Part shown: positions 34,713 through 43,809 of the stretch, piece after piece
How positions within the stretch are numbered: position 1 is the first letter of the stretch
Layout: every line of letters begins with the position of its first letter
Assembly (NCBI GenBank): GCA_003693705.1
Contig: RBZT01000705.1
Span: forward strand, 62,001 to 126,000
Reading direction: 5' to 3'
From: Polymyxa betae
Lineage: Eukaryota; Endomyxa; Phytomyxea; Plasmodiophorida; Plasmodiophoridae
DNA: 64,000 nt
Made by a program: the position numbers and the translations under genes
Notes under the pieces: generated by a model
The model's database searches: none
What the model was told of the DNA's origin: nothing
What the model saw: only the letters and a program-made list of their open reading frames with translations

Positions 34713-35866
34713 GGAACTGTTTTTTGCTGGAGGTTTCGCTCGGCTGCGCTCCGGTTGCCGGTGTTCCGGATCCTGAGCTGTTGGTCCAGGCGTTGCCTCA
34801 CAAATACCTGGTGTATGGTCGTGAAGTATGTCCGACGACGGGTTCGTTCCATCTACAGGGTTACGTGCAATTTCGTAACTCGATGTCGTTCCGCTCTATC
34901 CACGCCAAGCTCGCTCCGTACAAAGCATGGTTGCGCTGTGCGTACGGCACCGCTGCTTCCAATCGTCTTTACTGTTCGAAGGGTGGCGATTTCTTCGAGA
35001 GCGGACACTTTCCCAAAAACGAGAACGGATGCCGGTGGGAGAATGCTCTTGAACTCGCTCGCATGGGCAAGATCGACGACGTGGACGCTCAGACTCTGGT
35101 TCCATATGTGCGGTCCTTGGAGCGTCTTGAGGAACGACACATGTTTAATCAGGGCCTTCCGATTCTTGCTGAGTGTCGTAACGTCTGGGTGTGCGGTCCC
35201 ACACGTTGTGGGAAATCGTCTATTCTCACGCGGCTGTTCCGTTCGTGCGATGTTTACAGCAAGATTCAGAACAAAAACTGGTGCAACTACCGTCGTCAAC
35301 CGGTCGTATTAATCGACGATGTCGATTCGGATGGTTTCGGTCGTTGGGCGCTGTCGCATCTCAAGATCTGGACGGATTATAAACCATTTCCCGCTGAGCG
35401 TAAGTATGGTAATGTAAACATTCGGCCATATCATTTTATCATAACGTCGAACGAGACGCCGGAATCCGTCTTCGGTAATTCCGCTCCCGCCCATCGTGAC
35501 GCGGTCCTCAGTCGTTTCAAAGTCATTAACCTGTTCGACTGCTGTGGGAATGCGGCATTTTGCCGTTGTGCGACTCATCATCCCGCATTGTATCCCGAGG
35601 AGTCGTTGGTGCGTTTTATCAAAGAAACTGTCGCATGGTTTGCGTACGACGAGAAGAATCGAATTAATGTCCACTATCCCCCGGATGATCCGTTCTTTCG
35701 TGTCGAAGAGGATTGGTTCACATGGAGCGTGAAAACCATCGAACGAGTCCTCTTTGCCAAATCGACTTCTCCTTCACCGTCAACAACTTCTTCTTCACCG
35801 TCAACACCTTCGCCAACGTCGACAGCATCCGCCTCATCGTCAATAAACATTGAAACCATTGTTTAA
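34567..35866 (+). CDS. rep: CRESS-DNA virus-type replication initiator (Rep: HUH endonuclease + superfamily 3 helicase), frame-disrupted near its start
   Basis: The main open frame runs from about 34709 to the stop at 35866. Counting from the TTG at 34724, HUH motif II FHLQGY is at residues 42-47 and motif III YCSK at 83-86 with the catalytic Tyr. Walker A GPTRCGKSS is at 158-166, Walker B VVLIDDV at 194-200 and motif C FIITSN at 238-243. Motif I (VFTLHVN) lies upstream, at 34567-34711, in another frame; a one-base shift near the six-T run at 34720-34725 separates them. The first 49 codons are acidic (VDGEEEVVDGEEEVD). The last ~50 codons are the antisense of that start, because they lie in the inverted arm. 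The set of motifs is that of circovirus-like Reps; host expression and activity are unknown. An endogenous viral or transposon-like copy is most likely. Confidence 0.9.
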
Positions 35867-35917
35867 AAATGGCGCCCACACTACGACGCTGGCTCCTGAC
35901 GCACCCACGGAAAGCGC
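35714..35917 (-). repeat. Right 204-bp inverted arm of the Rep element
   Basis: Reverse complement of 34509-34712. On the minus strand it contains a second copy of the rep 5' leader, ATG (35859) and motif-I-coding start, so it is a second rep 5' end pointing left. The C-terminal coding part of the main rep frame runs antisense through it. Confidence 0.95.
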
Positions 35918-35940
35918 CAAAAGTGGGTTGCGCGGGGGTC

Positions 35941-35964
35941 GCGCACCCACTAATACTAGGGCGC
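35941..35964 (-). promoter_or_regulatory. Putative rolling-circle replication origin stem-loop (CRESS type)
   Basis: On the minus strand GCG CCC is followed by loop TAGTATTAGT and then GGG TG CGC. The six-pair stem with a two-base bulge encloses TAGTATTAG, eight of nine positions of the circovirus nonanucleotide TAGTATTAC (established knowledge). It stands about 90 nt upstream of the minus-strand rep ATG carried by the right arm, the spacing and strand expected of an origin. GTGGGTGCG occurs right after the loop (35942-35950) and again at 35900-35908, as candidate Rep-binding iterons. Confidence 0.75.
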
Positions 35965-35986
35965 TGTCATATAAAATAGGGTTGCA

Positions 35987-36010
35987 GGAGTCCAGGCTAT
36001 GATGGACTCC
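35987..36010. repeat. Perfect 8-bp inverted repeat beside the origin
   Basis: GGAGTCCA (35987-35994) and TGGACTCC (36003-36010) flank an 8-nt loop. It sits 23 bp outside the putative origin, at or near the right boundary of the element. Confidence 0.6.
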
Positions 36011-36609
36011 GGTTGCGTGCGCCTTTCGGCCATCGCCTGAGAGCATGTGGTTGTGCAGCTTCGCACATTCCCGGCCTTCACGATCGGGAGAGAAAGCGAA
36101 GAGAGAGTGAGAAGGTTACGTCTACGGGACCGTGGTCGAATTGTCGCTCAATTTCCTCTTTTGTTTATTTTTGTAAATCAATATTAATAACATTTACTGA
36201 TGGCTATGCTCTTAGAAAGAAAGCAGTGGGTCTAGTCATAACGCTTTACCGAAATGTTCTCGATTCGCTATCTTGTCCTGTCCCTGAAATCTTAGATCAG
36301 ATGTCACATGCTGTGGTTGCGTACTGTACGGTATGTAGAATCAATGATCTGTGATAATAGTTGCCGTTTTATTGCGATTTTCTGATGCTACGCTGTGCCT
36401 AAACTCATCAAATGCGCTCTCGTGATCAATATCAGCCATCCTGGTGACCGAGATTTCACTTTATCCACCCGTCAACGTTTTGACAAAAAAAAACATTTCA
36501 TAAATTATTCGCAGCTACAGCATGGCGGAATTTTTCTTTCGCCCAGAATCTGAACAGATTTCTGCATAGTAATAACCTATTTACACAATATCATGGAGAT
36601 AATCGTTAA
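36011..36609. other. Intergenic AT-rich stretch right of the Rep element
   Basis: I see no convincing gene. An open plus-strand frame exists (36013-36354) but has no recognisable features. The region ends at the stop of the convergent WDR49-like gene. Confidence 0.35.
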
Positions 36610-39385
36610 CTATATTAATGTTGGTAGATTATTAGTTGATCTTGATCTAATAATGATCTTCTGTAATGCATTTGTTAATCTCTGTCCAGCCTTCACAACC
36701 GACATCGATTTCATGACGAACGGCAACATTCCAGATGAACAGCGCCGATATCTTCCGGGGTCTTTCAGGACCTGGGCCTGGGCCAGCTCGAACTCCAGCA
36801 CGCGGCTCGGACGGCGTGCTGGCCCGGCCGCGACAGCGGGCGGCTTCGCAAACAGCGACCTCGTCGTTGGTTTCGGCGCCGTGCGCTCGCCACTGGGCGG
36901 TAGTTCGGTCATGAACACGGAGCAGCGGTGCAGGACGTCGTCGGCGATCCGATCCAGGTCGTTCTCGACGGCGACTGCGTCGATCTGCAGATTCCATTCC
37001 GTGGCGGACGCCGACCGACGACGACGCTGTAGTCGCTGCCGCCCTGATAGACCATCATCGAATGGGGCCAGCATGGGATCCCCCAACACCCCCACGGTCG
37101 TACCATCCGTTACCGATACGAGCGTGATACTGGTGCTGTGGTACTGGCCCACGGCCAGGCACCGGATCGGTGCCAGATACCGCAGGACCCGGACGGCGTC
37201 GTTGGCGACGCGGAACTCGGCGATTCTGTTGATGTTGGAGGCGGCGGCGACGTCCAGCCCGATAACGATACCGTCGACTGTGGCCAGGTACACGTGACCG
37301 TGCGCATCATCGGCTGCGATCGCGGTCAGGGCGTGCTCGCCCACCACCTGCGATGTGGCGCGCAGACGGCATGTGCGCCGCCGCTGGGCCGGCATGACCC
37401 AGGTCTTGACGACGTTGTTCTGATCGATGGAGACCATCAGAGACGTGGTCGTCGTGATCATGGTCACGAACATGACCGCGGCGTCATGGGCGCGCTGGTT
37501 CAGTACGACGCAGGTCGAGGGCCAGATCTGCTGTACGACCAGGCGACCGTCGCTGCGTCCGGCCGCCACCCACGACCCGCAGTCCGAGACGAACACGGTG
37601 ACGGCGTCCTCGAGTCCGTCCACGAACACGGCCTGGTTCAGTACGGCATCGCCGGCCGACGTACTGGTCCGATATCGGCCCGATTTCTCCACCAACACGA
37701 CCTGATCACGGCACGAACTCGCTCGAATCCATGTGGGCGGACATGCTGGCCCCGACGGTATGCTGTACACGTGAGCGTTATGATGGAGACTGTAGGCGGC
37801 CACGTTTCCGTCGGTCTGTACGATGAAGAGGGTTGCGCCCCTGCGATCGAGATCGATAGAGATGACGGATACAGATAGTGGGATACGAGATTGTAACAGA
37901 CCTGTTAGAGATGACCAGATAGTGATCAGATCGGGGTCGTGGTGCCATACAATCACACGTAATAGAGCGCTGCTGTACAGAACGTCGCAGACCGCGCCCA
38001 TCATCATCTCGTCGTCCGCGGCCGAATACTGGACCAGGTCGTCGCCATCGCCGGCCAGCACGAGACGATCGCGAAACGCGACCATGGCCGTCAGCGACCG
38101 GTTCGTTCGGATTCGCTGGACGACGAGTCAGTGGCGGACCCCTGTCACCGACTCGGGGACCAGTATTACCTGAGAACAGACGAGCTGGGTCAGATTCCAT
38201 GTCATGATACATCCGCCTATATCAGCAGTAATCATTGTATCATGTACGAATATGATAGAATGAATCTCTGTATGATGTTCTCTTGTTTGAAATAGACGAA
38301 TATTGGAGTATGGATTATATATACTGATACGTCTATCATATGTACATACTGCCAACATACAATGATTAGGAGTAAATGATATCAATGATACACCATGAGA
38401 GACATCGAACAGGATTGTGGGTGATTCTGTCACCTATAGGGGGGCTCTGAAACCCTAAAACCCTAGCCGACCATCAACCACCGACCTGTATACAATCGCG
38501 CCCATCGCGCCGATATTCCCTCATAATCCATCCACGAATAGTTCGATCAAGAGATCCAGATACGAACAGGTTCGTTGATATACTACAGATCGATGTAACC
38601 TCATCCGTATGCAGAGCGGGAATACTGGCCGACGACCACGTCAACTGCGCCTGGGCATCGTACTCGGCCATGGCCATCGACCCGTCATTGAACCCGGCCA
38701 CGATCGATCCGTTCCTCAGCGCCGCCAGCGCCGTACACGGCGTCGTGATACGGAGCGCCGACGCCGTCGTCGTCGTCGTCTGCAGCGGGATCGCCTCGAT
38801 CGTCGAGCTCGTCGCCGTCACCAACACCGCGATCGATGCGCGCGGCACCGTCATCGTGATCACGTCGTTGACGTCGCCGCGCGCCAGTACGACGTCCGCG
38901 AACTGGCGCATGGTGACGGCATCGTACAGATGCGCCCGATGACGTCCGTCGACGACGGCGATGATGGCGCCGAGGTCGGCGCTGTACAGCAGGCGTTTGG
39001 CGAGACGGCGTCCGGGGACCAGAGCCGCGCCGGGCATGCGGCGATACCGCCGCTCCGTCGGTAGACGGCGTCGCTCCTGATGCTGGTGGCCGTACAGGAC
39101 CAGGGCGTCGAGGAACTCGGCGAAATCGACGACACCGTTGTCGTTGAGGTCCATGGCCCGGAACATGGCCGCCAACGCCACGGCGCCCGGCCGCTCCTGG
39201 AACCAGGCCAGGCCGTGCAGGCGGGCCAGCAGGGCCTGGACGAATTCGGCCTGGGTCACGCCCGGGCCGAGCCGCCCGGCCAGCTGGTCCAATACGTCGC
39301 GGTCGATGGTCAGGACGATCTGCTGGATCAGGTCGTCGACGCCCTGCAGACGCCTGTACAGGCGCGTCCGGGGCGTCGCTGGCAT
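36610..39385 (-). CDS. EF-hand plus WD40 protein of the WDR49/WDR64 type, GC-rich
   Basis: ATG at 39385 (MPATPRTRLYRRLQGVDDLI). An EF-hand at about residues 75-87 reads DLNDNGVVDFAEFLDAL (D-N-D-G-V-D..E calcium loop). Then WD40 strands run to the end: TDEVTSICSISTNLFVSGSL then DRTIRGW, YDRRISIYNPYSN, DTMITADIGGCIMTWNL, SWVAAGRSDGRLVVQQIW and ATVDGIVIGLDV. One intron at about 38435-38488 (GTCGGT..TATAG) joins CIQ to VTESPTILFD and happens to contain a telobox-like repeat. About 910 aa. EF-hand and WD40 together define the WDR49/WDR64/EFCAB8 group, mostly found in flagellated organisms. The DNA is much richer in G+C than its surroundings. Confidence 0.75.
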
Positions 39386-39551
39386 CGCTAGCCAGGGGGC
39401 GGGTACGCCTTCTTCGCCGCGAATCTCACTGCCGCATTGCAACGATCACAGTCGGGATTTCTGGGGTCAAGGGGCCAGTTCGACGTGTTGTTGGACCGGC
39501 TGACCCTGAACGGTGTTCGGGTACGATCGGCAGTGACGATCGGGACGGTGA

Positions 39552-40225
39552 ATGTCGGACCTGGCTCGGGAGCTTCGACGTCTCTATGCGGATGTGAAAT
39601 CGTGGGCGCCATCGGATCACGAAGGCAGACCGCAGACACCATTTCAGGAACATGTTGGAGATGCGCCGGCTGGGTTGAAGATGGCGCTGACCTGTGGATA
39701 GGAGTCGAGACCGAGGTCGCCGCCAGGGGAGAATGTCTCGCAGCTGACGACATCGGTCTTGCAGATGTTCGAAACACGATGTCGATCTATGGAGGAGCGT
39801 ATTGCGACTCTGGAAAAGAGAGAGTTGGATCTATTCGAGGCATTTGACCCTGATTTGTGACATTTTATTCATACGATGAATATCGCTATCTAGGAACTAG
39901 AACGCCGAATATCATCCAGATTTCAATCTATGGCTGATCATCAGAATAATATCAAGGATGTATTATGTGGTGAATTCAACAGATTAGATGGACTTATTCG
40001 ACGAAGGTGGCGATGGATTTCTAGAATGATTTGTTTGCTGAGAATGTGATTAGTGAACATGATCATAGCCGAATGCATCATGATCTTTATGATGGGCAAC
40101 AGATTCGTATTCAGCAACAGATACGGCATAATACTGATATGATCAATGTTGTCGATGAAGAGGTTCGACAGGTTAAGAGGCGTCTCACGGAGGCTCTTGA
40201 ATTATTCAATAGAAAATGGAATTGA
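39552..40225 (+). CDS. Coiled-coil protein (multi-exon), divergent from the WDR49-like gene
   Basis: ATG at 39552 (MSDLARELRRLYADVKSW). An intron lies near 39690-39740. The heptad-rich MFETRCRSMEERIATLEKRE, ELERRISSRFQSMADHQ, RIQQQIRHNTDMINVVDEE and VRQVKRRLTEALELFNRKWN follow, to the stop at 40225. The segmented, almost purely helical build resembles rootlet proteins such as SF-assemblin, but this is weak. Intron borders near 39850-39895 and 40005-40025 are not resolved. The 5' end is within about 170 bp of the start of the WDR49-like gene, so a bidirectional promoter is plausible. Confidence 0.5.
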
Positions 40226-40259
40226 TTGTTTGATAATATAATAACCGCTTTCACGTGTG

Positions 40260-40640
40260 TTTGGATGGTATTGGTATGGATGACGTTTGTATTGATGACA
40301 TTTGTATTGATGAGATCTGTATGGATGAGATATTTGAGATGACTGGATGAGATGTTGTTTTGTATGGATGAGATTTGTATGGATGAGATGTTGTTTTGTA
40401 TGGATGAGATTTGTATGGATGAGATTTGTATGGATGAAAAATGTTTGTTTTGTAATGATGGCATTTGTTTGTATTGGAAGGATGAGCTATTATTGATGAC
40501 ATTTGTATTGACGAGATTTGTACATATGGATGAGATTTTTCTGTTGTATTGATGGCATTTGTATAGATGAGATTTGTATGGATGAGATGTTTGTAATTTG
40601 AAGGGATGAGCCATCATTTGTATGGAGGACATTTGTATGG
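40260..40640 (+). repeat. Minisatellite, short GATGAGATTTGTATG units
   Basis: Degenerate tandem repeats of (GAT)GAGATTTGTATG and relatives (GATGACATTTGTATT, GATGAGATGTTGTTTTGTATG) fill the gap between the coiled-coil gene and the RRM gene. They keep an open frame on both strands, which is a composition effect. Confidence 0.85.
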
Positions 40641-40747
40641 CCGTGCTCATATCAGAGTAAAGATTTACAGCTTTGTTCGGAGATTCGATAAGTGCGCCGC
40701 TCACGCAATATCTCATTGATTTTTGTATTCGTCGTTCTGCTGTGCTC

Positions 40748-42064
40748 ATGTCTTCGGCCGATTCAGCTGAGGCGACGTCATCGCTGCCGCCCTGTCGGCG
40801 ACTCTTCATCGGCGGCCTGTCGTGGGACACGTCCGACGAAAAATTCCACCAATACTTCGAGCAGTTCGGCGCCATCGAAGAAGCCATTATCATGCGTGAT
40901 AAAGGGACCGGGCAATCACGAGGATTCGGATTCGTGACGTTCGTCAACCTCGAGCCTGTACAGACGGTTCTATCGCAAAGTCTCGAACTCGATGGGCGCC
41001 AGATCGACCCGAAAATTGCCGTCCGAAAGGAAGAGATGGACAAGCGCAATCAGGCGTCGTTGCCGCCTCGCGAAACCACCGACCGAAAGATTTTCGTCGG
41101 TTCGATTTCTCCCGAGGTCACGCAGGAGTCGTTTAAAGCGTATTGGGAGACATTTGGTGCCATCCAGGAGGCGGTCGTTATGAAAGGCTACGGATTCGTT
41201 AGATTTACAGAGCAAGAGACGGTCGAGAAGGTGTTGAAGCACCCGGAGCACATTATTAACGGGCACAAAGTCGAGCCGCAGCGAGCCGTTCATAGACGCA
41301 GCGTGCACGAGCGTCGCACATCCGAACGTCATCGCCCTGAATCAGATCATGGCTATGGGCCGACTAGGGATAGGTATCCGCCGCCGACATCGCGTTGGTC
41401 GCCGCCCGATTATCATCGCGAGTACCCCCGGGCGCCGCGCGACCTGCCGCCCCGCGACTATCGTGAACGTCCCAGGGACCCGCGAGATGTGCCTCGTGAT
41501 CCTCGGGAGTCGTATGATTACGGCCGTGATCGTTATGGGCCCTATGATGATAGCCGTTACGATAGTCGTCGTTTATACGAGTCGCGTTATGCACCGCCGC
41601 CGTCGTCGACAACATCGACGGCCGCCGATCCTTACGACCTGTATCATTTCGATCAGTATCCGGATTTCGAGCCCGCTGCATCGTACCCGCCGCCGTCGTC
41701 GTCGTCCGCCAATGGTTAGTGAGAAATAGCGACGCTCGACATTTTGAGTTGCTAGGTGTGTAGTTCGGGTTTTTAGAGTTGACTCGCCGCTATAGGTCGT
41801 TCGTACTACCCCGACGGTTCCGGGCCGTATTCGGACAGTTTAAGTCGAGGGCCGCCGCCAGCATCGTCGTATAGTGATGCGTATGGTTATGGCGATCGTT
41901 ATGCTAGCAGTGATCATGGGTACGCGCCAGAAAGCGTGCAAGGTAGCTACGGGCGAGAATCGTATAGTTCCGTCACCGAGCATGGACGACCATCATCGTA
42001 TTCGTCGAGACCAGGGCCAGTGCCGTCTCGAGGTTCAAGATACGATCCATATGGGCGACCTTAG
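40748..42064 (+). CDS. Two-RRM RNA-binding protein, hnRNP A/B-DAZAP1-Musashi type
   Basis: ATG at 40748. RRM1 has RNP2 LFIGGLSW and RNP1 RGFGFVTF. RRM2 has RNP2 IFVGSI and RNP1 KGYGFVRF (slightly shortened loop). A long Arg/Asp/Pro/Tyr-rich tail follows (RDYRERPRDPRDVPRDPRE, DRYGPYDDSRYDSRR). An 81-nt intron at 41715-41795 leads to the last exon (GRSYYPDGSGPYSDS .. SRYDPYGRP, stop at 42062-42064). Paired RRMs with a low-complexity Y/R/G/S tail are typical of nuclear-cytoplasmic mRNA binders that join condensates. RRM class is sure; the exact orthologue is not. Confidence 0.88.
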
Positions 42065-42337
42065 AGCATTCGTTTCAGGGAGATTTGCAGTTAAACAATT
42101 TTTTAATCGACTACAGCTGCTCGTAGAGCAACCGTCAATACATAATGGTTATATATACAATGGGATGATGAATTCAGCAGAAAGTATCATCAGTGTGTTT
42201 ATTGTATTGGTTGTGATCCCAAGACTTTATTGTAGGTACCGACCACTTTGGAACTTCGTATATCATCCCACGCTCTGCAACAGTTTCGGAACCTGCAAGG
42301 GAGTGAATCCCCATTCACAAAAATCAAGAGAATGAAC

Positions 42338-43663
42338 TTACCAGGTAATCTGAGAATAATGGGCGGTGGAGCTGCCGGGTGCTAAGCCAGATATCTTCGA
42401 ACAAAGCTCTTGGATACAAATCGTATGCGCTTGCTTGGATGATTGTTGCGGGATGAAGAACACATCCAAGGCATGGCGCTGATCATGGACAAGAAGCTCG
42501 TTGTAGATGGGCTGCGAACTTAACGGGAACGCAGACAGATCCAGCGAGTTTCGAAGATACGTTTGCGTCTTCACCCAACAATCTTTAGTAAAGTTGTCCT
42601 CGCTTACTTTATTGTAGATGAAGACAATCCTAGCTCGAGATTGGTTTTCACCGCTGCCTAATTGGTTGATTCTCAGAAACGCAATCGACCAAGTAAGCAA
42701 TGGAAGCATTGTACCGGCTCGTATCAGCATAGCAGCTGAAGCAAGGGTTTGCAGCGTCGCATCAGATGCGAATGTGTCCTGTACGACGAGAACCACATCG
42801 CAGACAGTCATCATCAGCATAGAGATCTCAATGGATTGAATTACGACAGCATGGGCAGGCGATTTGTAAACCGATGATAGCGAAGCCGACGAGCTCATCA
42901 GCTTCGTTATGGAAGAAATCGAATTCAATGGCTGAAACGTCATTTTCAGCAAATTACGACAACCACAATGCGCAATAAGCCCAAATATTCAAAAACGAAA
43001 TCGGCAGTCTTACTGCCGTTAAGGCGAAAATCACAAACAATCCAAGAAAATGACATGGGCTGAACAATAAAGAAATTCTCACTTGTGAATCGATAAAGAT
43101 GGAATTTCGTGTGAAGATGGCATCGACTCCAGGAGTTGCAGAGATACAATTGGCTATCGAATGCTCGGTTTGCGTGGTGAACAATGCCGGTAATTGCGAT
43201 GATAACGATGACGCTAGGGCCGACATCAATATCGACTTTCCGGTACCTTCGCCTCCAATGACACCAAAGCTTCGACTGCATGTCTGATCATTGCTCAAGA
43301 CCTAGAACACAGTTTAATCCAAATCCCTTAGAAGGGGAATAGCAAAATAGCTGCTACCGTTTCGACGTTTCGATCCAGTCGTAAAAGATGATCGATTATA
43401 GACAACGGTCCTCCCTGGTATTGTGGCTTCGGTTGCAATACACGGCGTGGTGCTAAGACCGTCGGATGTGTTGGCGGCTTAGGCTCTTTCGAAGGCGGAG
43501 GCAATATCGGGGCTTTCGAAAGAATGCGCTTGACAGCCACGACAGGGACTGGGCTGGACGATGAAGCCGGTGTTGGTAATGGTGATGTTGGCGACGGCGC
43601 TAGAGGTCCTGATCGACGAGGTCGGCCTGGACGACGAGCACCGCCATATCCAGGCGCGCTCAT
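42338..43663 (-). CDS. SMG9-like P-loop protein (nonsense-mediated decay)
   Basis: ATG at 43663. A Pro/Ser-rich N-terminus and LSIIDHLLRLDRNVETVAAI come first. After an intron the P-loop exon has FGVIGGEGTGKSILMSALAS (GxxGTGKS) and ISATPGVDAIFTRNSIFIDS. After a further intron comes IEISMLMMTVCDVVLVVQDT (Walker-B-like region) and a C-terminal part ending AHYSQITW. A GKS nucleotide-binding fold, a TPGVD..IDSQ block and a TVCDVVLVVQD strand in this order match SMG9, the SMG1-kinase partner in NMD. Alternative: another dynamin-like small P-loop family. Confidence 0.6.
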
Positions 43664-43809
43664 AACATTCCGCGAATTGTTCCTGTTTGATTATCAGCGT
43701 ATCAACCCCAGTGCAACTCAGTATTACTGCACCACGTTCGTTAGATAAGCTTGATTGGAAAAAGCGAAGAATAATGATGCTTTATAAACAATTGATAAAC
43801 TGTGATAAT

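Noticed and set aside
37138-37878. Long plus-strand frame (246 codons) opposite the WDR49-like gene.
   Set aside because: GC-rich coding DNA opens antisense frames by composition; the minus frame has WD40 strands and the plus one has no pattern.
40111-41049. 312-codon minus frame rich in SSIQISSIQ repeats across the minisatellite.
   Set aside because: The repeat keeps frames open on both strands, and the right part is antisense to the RRM domains.
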